This document shows positions 62,486 through 64,000 of a stretch of 64,000 nt of DNA, piece after piece. The position numbers were made by a program, and so were the translations under genes. Within the stretch, counting starts at the first letter, position 1. The number at the start of each line of letters is the position of its first letter. The DNA is taken from positions 496,001 through 560,000 of the forward strand of contig NZ_SHKO01000003.1 in assembly GCF_004217095.1 (NCBI RefSeq), written 5' to 3'. The DNA comes from Advenella incenata (GTDB taxonomy: Bacteria; Pseudomonadota; Gammaproteobacteria; Burkholderiales; Burkholderiaceae_B). The notes beneath the pieces were generated by a model. It worked only from the letters and a program-made list of their open reading frames with translations, was not told where the DNA came from and ran no database searches.

Positions 62486-63868
62486 ATGAATGCTCCTGAT
62501 CCTCAACTGGATTCCCTGCGCCTGCCACCTCATTCGGTTGAGGCCGAACAATCCGTGCTTGGCGGCTTGCTCATCGATAATGCGCAACTGGAGAATATTA
62601 GCGGTCTGCTCAATGAAGATGATTTCTATCGTCATGATCACCGCCTGTTATTCCAGCATATCTGCAAGTTGATCAATCTGGACCGTCCGGCCGACGTCAT
62701 TACCGTGCACGAATCGCTGGTGCTCGAGAGCAAGTCGGACGAGATCGGCGGATTGGCTTATCTGGATGCGCTGACGCGCAACACACCGTCAGCGGCCAAC
62801 ATTATTCGCTATGCCGAGATTGTTCGCGAACGGGCGATTCTGCGCAAGCTGGTGACGTTTGCCGACGAAATTGCGTCCGAAGCGCTTAACCCCAGGGGCA
62901 AGGAAGCACGCCAGCTGCTTGACGAGGCTGAGACGCGTATCCTGAAGGTGTCCGAGGGTTCGTCTTCGGGCAGTGAATTTAAGGAAGTGGGCGATCTGCT
63001 GGTCGATGTCCTGAAGCGGATCGAAGAGCTGGGTGATGGCAATCACGGCGATGTCTCAGGCATTCCCACCGGCTTTGTCGACCTTGATCGCAAAACCACC
63101 GGTTTGCATCCGGGCCAGCTGATTATTGTGGCCGGCCGGCCGGCCATGGGTAAAACGTCGTTTTCCATGAACATTGCCGAACACGTAGCGATCGACGAAG
63201 GCTTGCCTGTCGCAGTATTTTCCATGGAGATGGAAGCCACGCAGCTGGCGGCCCGGATGATCGGCTCTATCGGCAAGTTGGACCAGCAGCGCATGCGTAC
63301 CGGCAGGTTGCTGGATGAGGACTGGCCCAAGCTGACTCACGCCATGCAATTGTTGCAGGAAGCGCAGATCTACATTGACGAGAGCCCGGCGCTAAGCCCG
63401 CTGGTGTTGCGCTCGCGCGCGCGCCGGCTAAAGCGCAAGTGCGGCAAGCTGGGCCTGATCGTGGTCGACTACTTGCAGCTTATGTCGGGCAATGCCTTGT
63501 CCAAAAATGATAACCGGACTGCCGAGATCTCTGAAATCAGCCGCTCGCTCAAAACCCTGGCCAAGGAGATGGAGTGCCCCGTTATCGCGCTGTCGCAGCT
63601 AAATAGGGGCTTGGAGCAACGCACCAACAAGCGGCCCATCATGAGTGACTTGCGTGAATCGGGTGCGATTGAGCAGGACGCCGACCTTATTTTGTTTATT
63701 TATCGTGATGAAGTGTATCATCCCGACAGCCAGGACAAAGGCTCTGCCGAAGTCATTATCGGCAAGCAGCGTGCGGGCCCCATTGGTACGGTCCGGCTGA
63801 CGTTCGCCGGCGAATTTACCAAGTTTATGAATTACGCCGGCCCGGGCGACAGTTTTATCGCAGAATAA
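62486..63868 (+). CDS. dnaB: Replicative DNA helicase DnaB
   Basis: A 460-residue hexameric replication-fork helicase. The N-terminal primase-binding domain (SVEAEQSVLGGLLIDN) is followed by a RecA-like domain with Walker A GRPAMGKTS and Walker B VVDYLQLM. The start at 62486 (MNAPDPQL) is chosen by homology; the frame is open 60 bases upstream. Confidence 0.97.
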   Translation: MNAPDPQLDSLRLPPHSVEAEQSVLGGLLIDNAQLENISGLLNEDDFYRHDHRLLFQHICKLINLDRPADVITVHESLVLESKSDEIGGLAYLDALTRNTPSAANIIRYAEIVRERAILRKLVTFADEIASEALNPRGKEARQLLDEAETRILKVSEGSSSGSEFKEVGDLLVDVLKRIEELGDGNHGDVSGIPTGFVDLDRKTTGLHPGQLIIVAGRPAMGKTSFSMNIAEHVAIDEGLPVAVFSMEMEATQLAARMIGSIGKLDQQRMRTGRLLDEDWPKLTHAMQLLQEAQIYIDESPALSPLVLRSRARRLKRKCGKLGLIVVDYLQLMSGNALSKNDNRTAEISEISRSLKTLAKEMECPVIALSQLNRGLEQRTNKRPIMSDLRESGAIEQDADLILFIYRDEVYHPDSQDKGSAEVIIGKQRAGPIGTVRLTFAGEFTKFMNYAGPGDSFIAE

Positions 63869-63874
63869 AAAGCA

Positions 63875-63913
63875 AAAGGGGCAGGGCCTGCATGTTGCCG
63901 GCACTGCCCCTTT
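63875..63913. terminator. Terminator between dnaB and a convergent gene
   Basis: AAAGGGGCAG (63875-63884) and CTGCCCCTTT (63904-63913) form a perfect 10-bp stem with a 19-base loop; GTTTTTC follows on the plus strand. Confidence 0.8.
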
Positions 63914-63930
63914 GTTTTTCCATACTCTTT

Positions 63931-63961
63931 GCGTTATGCGTTATGCGTTATGCGTTATGCG
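63931..63961. repeat. Tandem heptamer repeat, four copies of GCGTTAT
   Basis: GCGTTAT is repeated exactly four times and followed by a partial GCG. It lies after the dnaB terminator and just beyond the end of a minus-strand gene. Perfect copies suggest recent slippage. Confidence 0.9.
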
Positions 63962-63966
63962 CTTTG

Positions 63967-64000
63967 TTATGTCGGTTTTTTGAGCAGGGTCTCGTCATCC
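63967..64000 (-). CDS. C-terminal end of a minus-strand gene (partial)
   Basis: Read on the minus strand, the window edge encodes DDETLLKKPT then TAA (stop at 63967-63969), a plausible C-terminus. The gene continues beyond position 64000, so its identity cannot be told. The convergent hairpin terminator between it and dnaB supports a gene here. Confidence 0.35.
   Translation of the reverse strand, partial: DDETLLKKPT

Overview
The window looks like chromosomal DNA of a betaproteobacterium of the Alcaligenaceae (an Advenella-like organism is my best guess). The basis is gene order: xseB-ispA-dxs-folE2, rpsF-priB-rpsR-rplI followed by dnaB, pyrG-kdsA-eno-ftsB and leuS-lptE-holA are all arranged as in Burkholderiales. 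The genus is inference; the family is better supported.

Region 1 (1-10.4 kb) is a complete minus-strand cbb operon for CO2 fixation: red-type (form IC) RuBisCO cbbL-cbbS, its activase cbbX, cbbY, cbbF, cbbP, cbbT and a class II aldolase, with the divergent regulator cbbR. cbbE, cbbZ, cbbG and cbbK are not in the cluster. A perfect palindrome sits in the cbbR-cbbL intergenic region and a terminator closes the operon near position 61-94.

Region 2 (10.7-19.2 kb) is a C1/PQQ region: an amino-acid-kinase-fold protein of the type found with C1-cofactor synthesis genes, a cytochrome b561, a YVTN beta-propeller of the PQQ-associated kind, then a minus-strand xox operon. That operon holds a lanthanide-type methanol dehydrogenase XoxF with the diagnostic extra Asp, its cytochrome c XoxG, the binding-protein-like XoxJ and an unknown periplasmic protein. 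Two small plus-strand genes follow (AhpD-like, and an unknown secreted four-cysteine protein). Regions 1 and 2 together suggest growth on methanol or formate by oxidising C1 carbon to CO2 and refixing it through the Calvin cycle. This is the most interesting part of the window.

Region 3 (19.8-25.1 kb) has the acetate permease pair yjcH-actP and a tRNA-Asn whose 3' side is scarred by an old insertion: a dead tyrosine integrase missing its nucleophile, an MFS transporter tail, and an intact TerC-CBS membrane protein behind a structured leader.

Region 4 (25.3-36.2 kb) holds a lipoprotein, a cupin, a sirtuin, pyrG-kdsA-[MFS]-eno-ftsB, a TadE-like protein and hslO. Region 5 (36.2-46.3 kb) is a long minus-strand run: leuS, lptE, holA, proA, a HemJ/CopD-like membrane protein, an rRNA methyltransferase, an RDD protein, a degenerate AMP-ligase, a gamma carbonic anhydrase and hslO. 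Region 6 (46.5-64 kb) contains a LuxR-type regulator, two small lipoproteins, LOG/polA with overlapping start codons, transporters, htpX, a Rieske oxygenase, the isoprenoid genes, the S6-PriB-S18-L9 operon and dnaB. It ends with a heptamer repeat and the tail of a minus-strand gene.
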